In this document: piece by piece, positions 1 to 17,921 of the stretch
Position numbering within the stretch: position 1 is the stretch's first letter
How the letters are laid out: each line of letters begins with the position of its first letter
NCBI RefSeq assembly: GCF_010015445.1
Contig: NC_053120.1
Span: forward strand, 18,378,308-18,442,307
DNA: 64,000 nt
Source of the DNA: Perca fluviatilis
Lineage: Eukaryota; Chordata; Actinopteri; Perciformes; Percidae
Direction of reading: 5' to 3'
Notes under the pieces: generated by a model
Told to the model about the DNA's origin: nothing
The model's input: the letters and a program-made list of their open reading frames with translations, nothing else
Databases searched by the model: none
Translations under genes and position numbers: made by a program

Positions 1-4000
<4,000 letters not shown>

Positions 4001-4178
4001 GACAACCCTCTCTGCCACATCTGCCTGTTATTTTGTTTGTATGACTGCTGCTTTCATTGCAGGTGTGCCAGTTTAGCTGGTGATCATGTTAACTGGTGAT
4101 TTTTGCATAAAATCAGTGAATATTTAACAAGGCCCTGCCTACTTTTAAGAGCGTTCTGCTCTGGCTCCGCCCCTGAGG

Positions 4179-4258
4179 CACAGGTTGAAAGAGACACAGG
4201 TTGAAAGAGACACAGGTTGAAAGAGACACAGGTTGAAAGAGACACAGGTTGAAAGAGA
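4179..4258. repeat. 16-bp minisatellite, 5 perfect copies
   Basis: The unit CACAGGTTGAAAGAGA is repeated five times head to tail without a mismatch. It lies directly inside the left inverted arm of the 4.0-5.0 kb element and has no counterpart beside the right arm, so it expanded after the element formed. Confidence 0.95.
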
Positions 4259-4594
4259 CTGTTTGTGCTGAGATAGGCCTACACATTCTTCGTATGAGAT
4301 GGCCCACAATAACAATGATAAATGATCACGTTTGCGCATGACTGACGTGTTTCATTTTTACCTCCAAAATGGAATAAAGTGTTAAGTGGGGTCATGCCAG
4401 TTTGTTGTACATCAGTTAGGTTTTGGTATGTGAGGCAAAGATGAACCTTACTGTTTTGAGGCTTGCATTTGCCCATGTTAAATTGTGATATCACCAGTTA
4501 ACCTGGGCGTATATTTCTCTCATATGTTAACCTGCGTTAACTTAGACTAAAAGTCCAATATATAGATAGAAACCACTAAATATTTGCAGGCTTT

Positions 4595-4690
4595 GGTGTG
4601 TAGTGTGGTGGTATAGACAATGTAGACGTTAGTCCATTAACTTCTTTTGTCCGTGACATCCAAGGTTCGAATCCCAGCTAGATCTCTATG
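4595..4690 (+). other. tRNA-like segment with pol III A and B boxes (possible SINE head)
   Basis: GGTTCGAATCC at 4664-4674 matches the tRNA B box (T-arm) exactly. TAGTGTGGTGG at 4601-4611 is an acceptable A-box (D-arm) match, with about 50 bases between them, as in tRNA genes and tRNA-derived SINEs. The acceptor stem does not pair well, so this is not a functional tRNA gene. It sits in the loop of the foldback element, which suggests either a SINE inserted there or a tRNA-like internal promoter that belongs to the element. No clear poly-A tail or target duplication was found. Confidence 0.45.
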
Positions 4691-4998
4691 CGTTGTTTCA
4701 TTTTATTTTTTTCCGTCCATACAGTATTTGTTGTATTTGTGTGGACAATGCTTAAACGGACATGTATTACACATAAACTGGTGATGTTTTCAGCTATATC
4801 CATTATTTTGTCTCACTTGCAAACGCTTGGTGAAAATGTTAACCTCTGGCACTCAGGGGCAGAGGCAGAGCAGAACGCTCTTAAAAGTAGGCAGGGCCTT
4901 GTTGAATATTCACAGATTTTATGCAAATATTACCAGTTAACATGATCACCAGCTAAACTGGCGCACCGGTACTGCAGGTGGGTGTGGCAGAGGGTGTT

Positions 4999-5285
4999 GT
5001 TAGTAGAGTGGAAGATCCTGGGCTCATTTGTTTCACTGGTAACACCTGGGCTCTATGAGCTAGTGAACTTTTAAAAAGGCCTTTTGGACGCAGTTGTGCG
5101 CCCCTCCTCGCTGACGCACCATCATCCTGGCCTTGGTTGCTTTTTGGTTTGTTTTGGTGCACCATACAACACTACACATTCATTATTTCACTCATGCACC
5201 CACTCATCTTACTGAACTCCTTGATTACACATCCCACTGCTAGTTTAAGGTTATTTTTGCTTTATGATTTTAATAAATTAATTGT
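4999..5285. other. Spacer between two elements
   Basis: This holds no gene. It includes a T/G-rich stretch ending in an A/T-rich run just before the TTAA MITE. It may be part of a larger unrecognised repeat, but nothing here proves that. Confidence 0.4.
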
Positions 5286-5507
5286 TTAACCCTTGTGTTG
5301 GCTTCCTGTCAACCTTGAAAAAAACACTTTTTTCTCGACGTTTTTGATGCCTTTTTTTCAGTTTGTTTTTGCTTTTTTCAACGTTTTAAATTGTAAAATT
5401 TTTCTTCTACACATTTTCAGCGCTTATTTCTACGTCCCATATTTTCTGATATAAAACAAAAATTGAAAACGGGTCAATGTGACCCGAAGTCAACACAAGG
5501 GTTTTAA
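5286..5507. mobile_element. TTAA-flanked MITE with CCCTTGTGTTG termini
   Basis: The left terminus CCCTTGTGTTG (5290-5300) is repeated inverted as CAACACAAGGG (5491-5501), and TTAA lies at both outer edges (5286-5289 and 5504-5507). Just inside the right end is the palindrome GGGTCAATGTGACCC (5471-5485). The interior is T-rich and noncoding. TTAA duplication with CCC-starting termini is the signature of piggyBac-type elements; that assignment is inference, since no transposase is present. Confidence 0.8.
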
Positions 5508-8573
<3,066 letters not shown>

Positions 8574-9005
8574 AAATGTTGTAGGGATCGACCCATACGG
8601 TTTTTTCAAGGCTGATTATAGATACCGATTATTAGTAGTTAATGAAACAGATATTTGGAACCGATATGCATTTACAGTGAAAATCTAAATCTTTAAGTCA
8701 GAATTAAGGTTGTGGAATGTTACAAACTCCAACACAAAAGTTTGTTCTTAGCTTTAAGCAAACATTTAATAAATTAGAAACTGTCAACATAACACACAGT
8801 AAAAGACAGTCAGATAGTGTTGTGTGCGGGACATTAAGTCAGACTTAGTGGTGAGTGAAACCGAAGCAGAGGGCTGTAGTGGAGATAAGTAGCGCACTTT
8901 TTAATTAATTAACTTCATCAGTTATCAGGCAAATAAAACGCTGATACAGATAAACTGCAAACTGCCAAAAAACGGCCTGATAATCGGTCTATCCCTAAAA
9001 TATTG
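8574..9005. mobile_element. Short non-autonomous hAT element with target duplication
   Basis: The ends read TAGGGATCGACC (from 8582) and, on the opposite strand, TAGGGATAGACCGATTATC (ending 8997). The element is 416 bp. It is flanked by AAATGTTG (8574-8581) and AAATATTG (8998-9005), an 8-bp duplication with one mismatch, as expected for hAT transposons. The interior is A/T-rich and has no transposase. Diverged copies starting TAGGGAT are common in fish genomes. Confidence 0.85.
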
Positions 9006-9090
9006 TATCATCCAGTATGACCTCTAATCTATTTAAAACATATACTTATCTGTTTACAGTTACAGATGGGTGGTGTTTATTTCAGATGGT

Positions 9091-9688
9091 GTGGTAATCA
9101 GTCTTGTATAAAGTACTTGAAAGCAATACTTGAATAAAAGTACAAGTAACTTACCAGAAGATGACTCTGGTAGAAGTTAAAGTCTCCTTTTAGAATAATA
9201 CTTGAGTAAAAGTCTTAAAAGTATCTGATATTTACATTATGGCCGAAGGTGTGTGACGTTATCTTCATCACCACTGTCGTCGGGGTGGTCATCGTCTGTT
9301 ACCATGGTGCCCGAGCCTGCACCAGGTGCTTCCATGACACTGTCAGTCATTATGCTTCCTCCTCTTCTTTTTTAGTTTTGGCCTATGTTTTTCTTTTTTT
9401 TTTGCCGCTTGGCAACAAACAGGCATCACCTCACCAACTGGAATGGAGGGTGCATTATCTTGGCAATTTAGGAGCAATGATTCGCCAAACCTGCTTTTTT
9501 TCCAGTGTAACCAATTTCTTCTGATTTTATTTTGTAGTAACAAGTAACTAAGATGCTTAGAGGAAATGTAGTGGAGTAAAAGTTTCCTGAAATATAAATA
9601 ACGAAGTAAAGTACAGATAAGTGAAAATTCTACTTAAGTATATTAGTGAAGTATTTGTACTGTTTTACATTACAACACTGGTGGTAAT
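9091..9688. mobile_element. Non-autonomous hAT element, perfect 8-bp target duplication
   Basis: The body 9099-9680 (582 bp) begins CAGTCTTGTATAAAGTACTT and ends, read inward on the other strand, CAGTGTTGTAATGTAAAAC. GTGGTAAT flanks both sides exactly (9091-9098 and 9681-9688). The subterminal DNA is full of the ACTTGAGTAAAAGT motif in both orientations, typical of a very abundant teleost hAT family. There is no transposase. The same family forms the third level of the nest at 32.0-33.7 kb. Confidence 0.93.
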
Positions 9689-12611
9689 TCATAAGTCAGA
9701 GGAGAGTTTACAATCATCAGTCAAACATTGAATAATTACTTCTGATTTGCTTTAACATCATTGCACAAAACAAACCAATTCCACCCAGCTGGTACTCCAA
9801 GAAAAACAAAGAATTTGCACATATGGCTGCAAGACTGGTGTTAAAGGCATTTTGTTCACCTTGGAAGAATGGTAACATTTGTCTATATCCTTTGTTGCCC
9901 TTGCCAAATTTCAGAGCGAACACAGAAGTAAATGACCTGCACTTTACTCTGATCTCTGAACCTACGGTACACGCCACAGGAACCCAGGAACTAATATTTT
10001 GTGCACATATGTCAAATCCCATAAAGATACAATTATAAACTAATCTGGTAAATCTGTAAAGCACTTTACAGGATTGAGTTACCAATGAGAAGTCCTTCAA
10101 CCTGCCTGATGTCATATTGACCGTCCTAATGTACTTTTAGTTTTCTTTCTGTCTTTCTCCTCCTCGCCCCCTCTGATCACTAATAACAAGATAAAAAGGG
10201 CACAGGTTGGCCCATTTGTCAATCAGCAAAATTGAAGGTTGAGCTAAAGATTCCCTAGGCTTCAGTCACCCCTTGCCCCTGTTTCCCCCAGTCCCAACAG
10301 AGTTCAAACCTCAGAACTGCAGCCATATTGCTGGGATACATTGTGTCATATTCTGAAAAACAAGCAAGCCATAGGGAACTATCATAGCTTGCTTGTGTTT
10401 TGTCTCAAGTCACAATTTATTGTATATAACTCCCTCCTGAATCCAAATTGTCTAAAATCTGTTGAAAAAAAACAGAAAAAGATAATAAAATGCTCCTGAA
10501 CTTTGCCTGTCCCGTTTCATTGTCTTTCAATCCGACACAAGTGCTCTTTTCACAAAGAGTCTGATTCAGTTCCCCCTGAGTATGTTAAAACAGGAGGCCT
10601 TTTTCAGGGTTTTATGGGGTGTCCTGTTTTTCCAACGTACCTCCAGTGATTTAGGTAATATGCCTGAAATAAAGAGTTCTGAAGGGTAAGAGGCAACTCA
10701 AGTTTTAATGTGCCCTCACTTAAATGAAAATAAAAAATAACGTGAAATAGACGAATGGCAGACTTGAAAATACGCTCTCGGGAGCGGACTTTATTGTAAC
10801 GGCACTGAAGGGGCTGCTGTCCACGGCCCTATGTTCCATCCCCTGGTCTGTTTTCCTGTGTCTCGCGCTGCACTTTGGCATCGCACTCCCATCACTTTCC
10901 AATTAAGCCACGGTTTTGCACCTAGAATCTCATCTCCACTGAAATGTAGAATATGGATAAGGCGTCTCAGCATGGGAGGGACTGAAGAGGGTGAGAATTT
11001 ATGGGAGGCTGGGTGAGGTGAGCTGGTTCTCTGAGCACTCTGGCAGTCTCGTAGCGCCTCAACCTTCCAAGTCAAATACTCTGGTCAAGTTTCCTGAGTG
11101 CTCAGATCTGTCTGTGGTCCAATCACGTCAGCTAAAAGTACACACAAAGAGACTATTTGTGTCCACTTAAAATAGCATTTTGTTCATGCTGTCTTTGTTC
11201 ATTCACCCTGTCAGACCCACCTATGCCTTATTTCTAATATGTTTACTAAAATTTTACATTTTGGAAATATCAAAATTACATTTTCTTATACTTATTGCCA
11301 TTGTTGTTGTACAGGAATGCCCACATATTTGAATAGTTTGGACTGAGTTTAATGTTTTGAAAGGCAAAGAAAAGAGTAGAGCCACAAAACCTGACAACCA
11401 AAAGCTGGGAGTCTCTTCTTTTGTTCATGTTTTTGTGTGAAATCTGTTTAACATTCATGGCTCAGCGTTAGAAAGTACTAACTTTTACTCACTGTCCAAA
11501 TATTTAACTTTAATCAGCAGTACTGTATTTTCTACTGATTTTTGCTTGCTTGTTGGCTTTTATACTTAGGTCTCCATTTAATCACCATTCCATTTAATCG
11601 TTCATTTACTTTAACTCAACAGTTTTATCTGCATTTTACATCCTCGCTGTGTCGTGCGTTGATAACATGAAAGCGAGTAGAATTACTAATCTGGCAGGTA
11701 TATTTTCCACCCAGTCTCATATATCTCAGTATACTAGGGCCAATGCCTTTTTTCAGTGGACATTTTACACTCTGTGTATGTTTTACGTTGTTGTCTTTTA
11801 CAAATTAGACCTGTAGAATGGGTGATTTGTTGCAGGAGCTCACACCAGCAGCTGGAGGAATTAAATAGGTTCCCTGGCGGTCTTCCAGCCCTTTTACAGT
11901 GCTCTTTTTGCCATTCCAAGTGTACAGTTTACAGTGTTTAATGATGCTCTGTATTTTTACTGAATCCTCGTTTCCCAGTGCTGGCTAATGAGAAGGATGG
12001 ATACCAAAGCTAAAGCCATTGGAGGTAGGGATGAAAAGAGTTTGTGGCTGTGTTGCACATGTTGTAAAAGAAGTAAAGAGCAGTTGTGTGTGTGTGTTGG
12101 GGTGGGGGGGTTAGACCAATATATCATGCTGACATTGGCCTTTCAATAAAAGTTGGAAAATAGCCATTGAATACCACTGATAAGAATATGAGTTTAAACA
12201 ACAGCTTCAGAGGTCAAAGTCTGTAAAACCTGCAAAATGACCTGCATCGGCCTGTGTCATGAACCAACTAATCCACCTAAAAAGTCTTCACAAAGATAGT
12301 GAAAGCCATGGTGGGGTCAGAGGCTTTTCCACCTTGGAAAGAACAGTTTTGGTTGTTTCATGAGAGATTTCTGTATATGTGTTTTTCTCTGTGCACTTTT
12401 AACTGGTTTGAAGTGGGTGGGGCTCTATTGGAAAAAATGTGAGGTCACAAGCTTCCATGCACCAATCATAATTTAGCAATATTTTTAATCCAAAGATGAT
12501 TACAATTGGTGAGTTGTTTATGTTTCGAGGCCACAGTCAATCAAAGCTGATCAAACCACAGCCATGCAGTCTTCCATCAAGCAGATGAACTGAGTTTTAG
12601 AGGGTTAGGTG
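9689..12611. other. Unique sequence, no gene seen
   Basis: No supported gene or named repeat. A short GT/G-rich run lies near 12078-12112. The block around 10790-10990 is more G/C-rich and contains a CCAATTAAG core, so it might be conserved noncoding DNA, but this is only a compositional impression. Confidence 0.4.
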
Positions 12612-12966
12612 TTAAGTCTTATGGGGAGACACTACAGGTGAATAGGGTAAACATTGTAACGAATATATTTATTACAATGAAACTTCCCCAGTTGATTACT
12701 TACATTAAGACAATTCTTTAGTGTATTCGTTTTCTGACATTCATGTTTAAATATGCAAATGAGGCATTATCTAATCTAACATTTGGTGAATTTAGGAGAA
12801 AACTACAGACAAAGACAAAGTGTGGAAATAAACACCTAAATGTGTATTTTTTCTTTTTTCTTTTAACTTGTCATGTTATGGAAGCAAAATAGCCCAAAAT
12901 CTCAAAATTGACCAGTGCATGAAAAAAATGATGTTTTTGCCTGAAGTGTCTCACCATAATAATTAA
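12612..12966. mobile_element. TTAA-flanked MITE with GAGACACT termini
   Basis: Both ends begin TTAA, then four variable bases, then TATGG(G/T)GAGACACT(A/T)CAGG read inward. The left end is at 12612 and the right at 12966, 355 bp in all including both TTAA copies. About 18 of the first 21 bases match between the ends. The interior is A/T-rich, noncoding and recognisable as a repeated teleost sequence. TTAA targets are used by piggyBac and Kolobok transposases; which one moved this is not visible. Confidence 0.8.
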
Positions 12967-13004
12967 TACCTAAGGATGTTTTTTTTCTCCAATCTTAAAC
13001 TTTG

Positions 13005-13241
13005 ATTGTTGCTTATTTAGCTATGAGTTTCCGAAAAATCTGTGATGTGACAAAACATTTTATTCAACCTGACCCTGTACTCTGTATAATAGGGGTTCTA
13101 TCAAGATTGCCTAATCAACATCATAATAAGTGGATGTCAGTAGCCTTTGCTGTTGCCAAAAAGCTGATTTTTTGTAAATGGAGAGAAAGCAGTGCTCCAC
13201 ACATTAAAGATTGGATTGGAAGGATTGATGTTGATGTCTAG
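13005..13241 (+). pseudogene. L1-type LINE ORF2 C-terminal remnant
   Basis: An open frame ending at 13241 encodes the tail of a non-LTR retrotransposon polymerase: a Lys-Ile-Cys-Asp-Val-Thr segment, then a Pro-Asp-Pro-Val-Leu-Cys-Ile-Ile-Gly turn, an Ala-Lys-Lys-Leu-Ile..Lys-Trp helix and a Pro-His-Ile-Lys-Asp-Trp ending. This order (plFlG, then AKk.I...W, then P...W) is the conserved end of fish L1 ORF2 proteins, downstream of the reverse transcriptase. The endonuclease and polymerase domains are missing upstream, where a MITE lies, so this is a 5'-truncated dead copy. It is not a host gene. Confidence 0.75.
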
Positions 13242-14049
13242 ATGAGTATAATTTAATATTGGTCACCTTTCTCAGCAGCCATGTCCTAAAGACAACAGAC
13301 GATATAGTTAACAAATGTGTTGTATATCAATGAAACATGTAGTTTACATTAATGTGCATCACAACTTGCTACAGCATAGTAACAAGCTTAAGATCAGTAA
13401 AGACTGATTGGTAATATCAGATGCAAACTATTGCTGTTCTGTCTCATTTTTGTTTGAAAATAAAATAAAAAATATGAAGACAGAAAAAAGAATTTTCATG
13501 TTTTAGAAAATAAGTTTACAGGGGCTTAAATGAATTGAATTTCAATCATTTCAAATGAAAGTATTGTCCATTTCAGTACAAAATAGCTGGAATCATTATT
13601 AGCTGGTGTCAGGTTAAACCTATTGTGGTGCATTTTTCAAGTATTACAGCAAAACTTCATGCATGTTAGGACTAGTGTTCAAACAGCATCCTATCAGCAG
13701 CTCCAAAAACTTCAAACATTTGACTTTAACAATTAGGAGGCAGATCTGGGCTCGGGCTTTAAGCTCAGAAGTTGTCACTTTGTGTTCAGAGACTGGACTT
13801 CAGGCCACACTGGTGGGCTGTAGCTGGATGTACATACTGAGACATGTCACAAGAATATTGACTGAAGAACAGCAGGGGGGTTTGTGACCAAGTGAAGTAA
13901 ATCCAAAAGCACACACGAGTGATAATGAGGACTGGCTCAATGTTTACTGTGACTTCATCAGGCGCTGTCATCATGTGGTTACAGAATGCAGCCTTCCCCA
14001 CATCCTTGTCTACAAACTCTCAACACATGCGCACTCACACGCACACACG

Positions 14050-14050
<1 letters not shown>
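13242..14050. other. Unique sequence, no gene seen
   Basis: The first part may contain LINE 3' untranslated sequence, but no tail or target duplication was located. Otherwise nothing is recognised. Confidence 0.4.

Positions 14051-14086
<36 letters not shown>
14051..14086. repeat. (CA)n microsatellite, 18 units
   Basis: Perfect CA alternation preceded by an imperfect CA-like stretch from about 14031. Confidence 0.97.
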
Positions 14087-14088
<2 letters not shown>

Positions 14089-14240
14089 TGTAATACGTAG
14101 AAAAATGTACAGACACAGTGTCCCAGATCACTACACTCACTGAAAGTCCCAAACCAACATGAAACGGGCAGGCATGAAAAATGAGCTGTTTTCCGCAAAG
14201 AATTAGCTGACGGCCTTTGGCTCTGTGAGCTTTGTTGTAA

Positions 14241-14530
14241 TTTCCTGAACATGTAATAGGCCGTGCACGGAATTAAACAACCATATGGACACGGTCTTTC
14301 TCCTTCATATTAGATAGACGCCAGTAAATGACCCCAAACACTTCAATAAATAACGTCAGTATCACCACATAACTCCTCGCTGCTGCATTTATGGTCAATT
14401 CAATTTTAATAATTGAGTTTACCCCCATTAAACAGCTGTGGCAGCAAAGCTGACTGTATTTTCTTCATATGGTTATTAGCTTCGTACCAATTTCTGATCA
14501 TAAAGCGAGACCACAACTAAAATCATTCAA
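14241..14530. promoter_or_regulatory. Candidate conserved noncoding block (compositional only)
   Basis: A balanced, non-repetitive block with TTTTAATAATTGAG and CCATTAAACAGCTGTGG, that is, homeodomain-like cores beside an E-box. It resembles vertebrate developmental enhancers in texture. No alignment was possible, so this is a suggestion rather than a demonstration. Confidence 0.18.
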
Positions 14531-16293
14531 GGTGACTGAATGAAGGTGCACAACAGGAAACTAAAAAGGTTTCTCCTGAAGGACACTGACAATCCCTCTG
14601 TGGAACACCCGTCCATCCTCGTTTGGTTTACTCCCCCTGATCTAAGGCATCACGATATTATCCCTCTTTTTTTTAATCTAAAATACCGGCTGTTATGGTT
14701 TCCAGCTGGCCCCGAGGAGCGTTTGACCTTCTCCACCCCCGTCTCTTTGCCACTGTTGCTACGGCCCTTTGTTCTGACTAATGTACGTTAATATTCTGTG
14801 CTGACCCACACCAGCACCACTCAGGGAGCACGCTCCTCGCTAATGTAACTAAATCCCCCCAGTTGACCCTGTCTCCTTCCATAAGGGCGGCCCTGTTCTT
14901 TCTAATGGAGGTTAAAATCCTCTCCTTTCCCACAGTTCCACCTCTGTTTAAAGTACCTTCAAAAATAGAGCAGACTGCCTCGCAGTCACAAGCAGATGTG
15001 CTGCTTTACATCCCATCTGATTGTTAGAAAAACTGTTTAGGAAACAGCGATGGGATTTTAACAGTGTCAAAATATGACGAGCACGGAATTTTAATACATC
15101 CTGCAGAATAAACAAACTTCTATTTATCTTAAAACCATTCACAAAAGCCACGGGTAAAAAAAATAAATAAAAAAAGACAAGACAAGACAGATATGGTTGT
15201 AAAACAGCATCGAATTTCCAGTGAAACGCGCTTGTAAAAACATGCATGTATTTGTAACATCATCCTCTACATTATTCATTGTCGTCATGGGTCAAAACCA
15301 CACTTCTAGTCCTGATTCCAGCAAAAGATTTAATTCCAAGCAACAAGTTTATCAAGATAGTTTGGCCTTAACAAGCACATGGTTGTTGTTCTTGGTCTAG
15401 TCTTTGATTGCCTCCCTGACCACAACCCCCCCCCCACGCTGGTCTGGTTGTATCATCAGACACACACAAATCCATTAATTGACCCATTACTCAGTCCAAG
15501 CCCCTGTGCATATAGTCAACGTCATCCGCAAGCTGTGTTATGGTTGGATCCTAATCAAAAGAGGCTTATGCAGGCAAAACATGATATATCACCTCTCTCT
15601 CTGAATATCTTTACCTCCTTCCCAGGAAAAAAAATCGGATATTCCTGACAAAAACTGCATGCTCATTATTTCTCCTCATAGCTGCGGTAGAGAGAGACAG
15701 AAGATGGCCCTAAGTCACTCTGAGCCATTAGCTGCAGATGAACGAGCAAGGGAAGGATTCTCAAGGAAGATATTTTTATGCTGATGTGAAAAGTCTTTGA
15801 TTGCAAAAAATGTGGTTTTACATCTTAGAAGATTCCCACAATCTTGAGTGTCCTGTCCTCATTAAAGAAAAAAAAAGTTAAGAAATTGTGAATATTCTCT
15901 CCACTGTCTAAGAGGATTTGCCAGTCATGGCTCACTAACAGTGCTTCAGGTGATGTAGGGGCCTTCACCACACTGTGTTTGGACTTTTGGATTTGTAACA
16001 ATACATCTGAAAGAAAACAGTAAAGGAGTCTGGAAATGGATCATTTCCGTTAGCAGCCTATAGTCCCAGGATGTTGAGCACTCTGAGAGCAAGCATCAAA
16101 CATTGTGTGTGTGTGTCATTGTCACATGTTTCTTGCACTGCCTCTTATAAACAGATAAGAGAGGCTGTTAGATGAAATGGTTTCATTCCAACACAAGATA
16201 TTCACATTTTAATTTAATTTTAATTTCTGTTTCACTGCTTTTCACTTACTGAAGTGATAATTTATATCTGCTGTCAGTGTCAGGTGGTTCTTT
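14531..16293. other. Unique sequence, no gene seen
   Basis: A non-repetitive interval with short reading frames only. A CACGCTCCTCGCTAATG-containing block near 14820-14960 is the least random-looking part. No element is recognised. Confidence 0.4.
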
Positions 16294-16294
16294 T

Positions 16295-16343
16295 AAAAGG
16301 AAAAGGAAAAGGAATTCTGTTCTAGAAGAATTCTGTTCTAGAA
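16295..16343. repeat. Two adjoining short tandem arrays
   Basis: Three copies of AAAAGG (16295-16312) run directly into two perfect copies of GAATTCTGTTCTAGAA (16312-16327 and 16328-16343). Each GAATTC copy carries an EcoRI-like site. Replication slippage is the simple explanation. Confidence 0.85.
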
Positions 16344-16408
16344 GGCGCAGACCTCTCCAGTCATCATCATCATCATGATGTTGCGATCATAAAACATTCT
16401 GCTTCACG

Positions 16409-16516
16409 ATGAATAATGCACAAGTTGAAGGAACTGATGGGATAACATTTCACTAGAATTGTACCTTGTACGATTTCATGTGACAAATACAATTGATTGA
16501 TTGATTGATTGATTGA
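16409..16516 (+). mobile_element. LINE 3' end with (ATTG)n tail
   Basis: This aligns with the reverse complement of 22320-22420: both share the order TTGAAGG, GGATAACAT, AATTGTA, TGTGACAAATA or its close variant, then the ATTG tail. Here the tail is ATTGATTG repeats at 16492-16516, the form of tail that some LINE families carry in place of poly-A. Only the last ~110 bp are present, as is usual for 5'-truncated retrotransposition. Confidence 0.7.
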
Positions 16517-17635
16517 CAAATGAAACAGCGCCACATACAGAAGCTAAAATCCCATCAACAGAAAAGTCAAGGACAAAAGAGAACAGCACCACAGCTGTAT
16601 ACACAACTGTGCCCTCCAAACCCGGGCAATGGATGAAAGACGGTGAGAGGTTGTGAGCATGCTTGTTTGTGTGTGTCGGTGGTGGATGGGCTTCATTTTC
16701 CACCCTGGCAGAGGTTGTGTGTGTGCCGGGTGCACCTGGAAATTTGTGGTTTTCTTACGGCAGCAACAGGGCCCCCACCACACAGGCTCAGGGTGATAAA
16801 TCAAATGCAGTGATAACAATTCAAACCCACCCAGCACAAATCCCTTTTTAATCGCTTCTAACAAGACCAATATAGACAGGAAAGGTCCTCTTTTTAGGGG
16901 TGCCTTCAGGTTTTCAGCACATTAGCAAGGCCCCGGAGCAAGAGAGAGCAGCAGCAGAGGGAGAGGAAGGATGGATGACAGAGGATGGGAGAAGCTGGAT
17001 GGAACAGTTGTGGTTGTTGTTAATATGTTTTACAACCAGAATCCACAGACATTTTTTTTTCACACACACAAAACTCTTAAACATTTTAACTAAATATCTT
17101 CCTTACCACATACAGTACACACACAGACAGACAAACAAGCTCACAACCTCCTTTACTCGCCCCAGCTGGCCACTAGATCTTCTCTCGCTAGCCCTTTTAT
17201 GATATGGACTGGGAGAGAATTGATTTGCTGGGCTGGTGTAGATTATACAGTCTTTCTTTGACATTTTCTTGTTTCCTCAGGCTACTGGCTTGGTTTGCTG
17301 TGATAATGCTAGTGTATATTTAACATCCATTTGACATTTCCAAAACCTTTCTATTTTGTACAGTAGCATCATTTTTTTTCAAGTTCAATCACATTCTTCA
17401 TGGTCAGGTTTCTGCAGTCTGGGGTAAAACACAAAACTCTGGTTTCCTTTTTGATTTATGTCCTAAATCCAGGATGGAAATTCACACTACATCACTGCAA
17501 TACGATGGTTTTATATCTGTCTCTGTGGTCTTGTACCTAAGCGACTTTATGCATGACTGTGGTGCTGACAGAGTAAGACAACCGCACTGGGAGTAAATAA
17601 TGTAAATTCTCAAAACCATTGGTCTATAGGATTCT
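16517..17635. other. Unique sequence, no gene seen
   Basis: No supported gene. Short reading frames on both strands near 16470-16870 and 16900-17200 have no domain signature. Confidence 0.4.
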
Positions 17636-17921
17636 TTAAAGGGACATGTCATCCATTATACAGCGGACTGTATTCCTGCCTTTTTGTTTTAATTGGAATA
17701 TATTAAAAGCATATTAATTTTGCCTAAAATAAGCAAAAGCTGCAATTTTTTCCCCTTCAGTGAAAATTTGGGATTGTGCTCTTCCTTCACTAATCCTGTA
17801 TTTTTTATTTTTTATTTTAGCTTTAAAGCCACAGCAGCAACCTTCAAAGCAATGCTAATGAAAGTCAAGTAGGCTGAAAACCATGCCAATGAAAACTATA
17901 CAGTCCGCTACAGTCACTTAA
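17636..17921. mobile_element. TTAA-flanked MITE with CAGCGGACTGTAT inverted repeat
   Basis: TTAA lies at 17636-17639 and 17918-17921. The left half carries CAGCGGACTGTAT (about 17661-17673) and the right half its inverse ATACAGTCCGCT with one base inserted (17898-17911). The left subterminal stretch AAAGGGACATG is not matched at the right end, so one end has decayed or been deleted. There is no coding capacity. The 286-bp length suits a non-autonomous element. Confidence 0.65.

Larger units (their letters stand above)
4001..4998. mobile_element. Long-inverted-repeat (foldback) DNA element, ~1 kb
   Basis: The arms 4062-4176 and 4850-4967 are inverted copies with only scattered mismatches: both read GCCAGTTTAGCTGGTGATCA inward and both reach the TAAGAGCGTTCTGCTCTG block. 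A weaker extension outward pairs the CTCTGCCAC words near 4010 and 4988; the left arm there carries about 30 extra bases. No transposase is visible, so this is a non-autonomous element. The loop holds a 16-bp minisatellite and a tRNA-like pol III promoter, each described separately. The outer ends and any target duplication are not certain, and the superfamily is unassigned. Confidence 0.8.
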
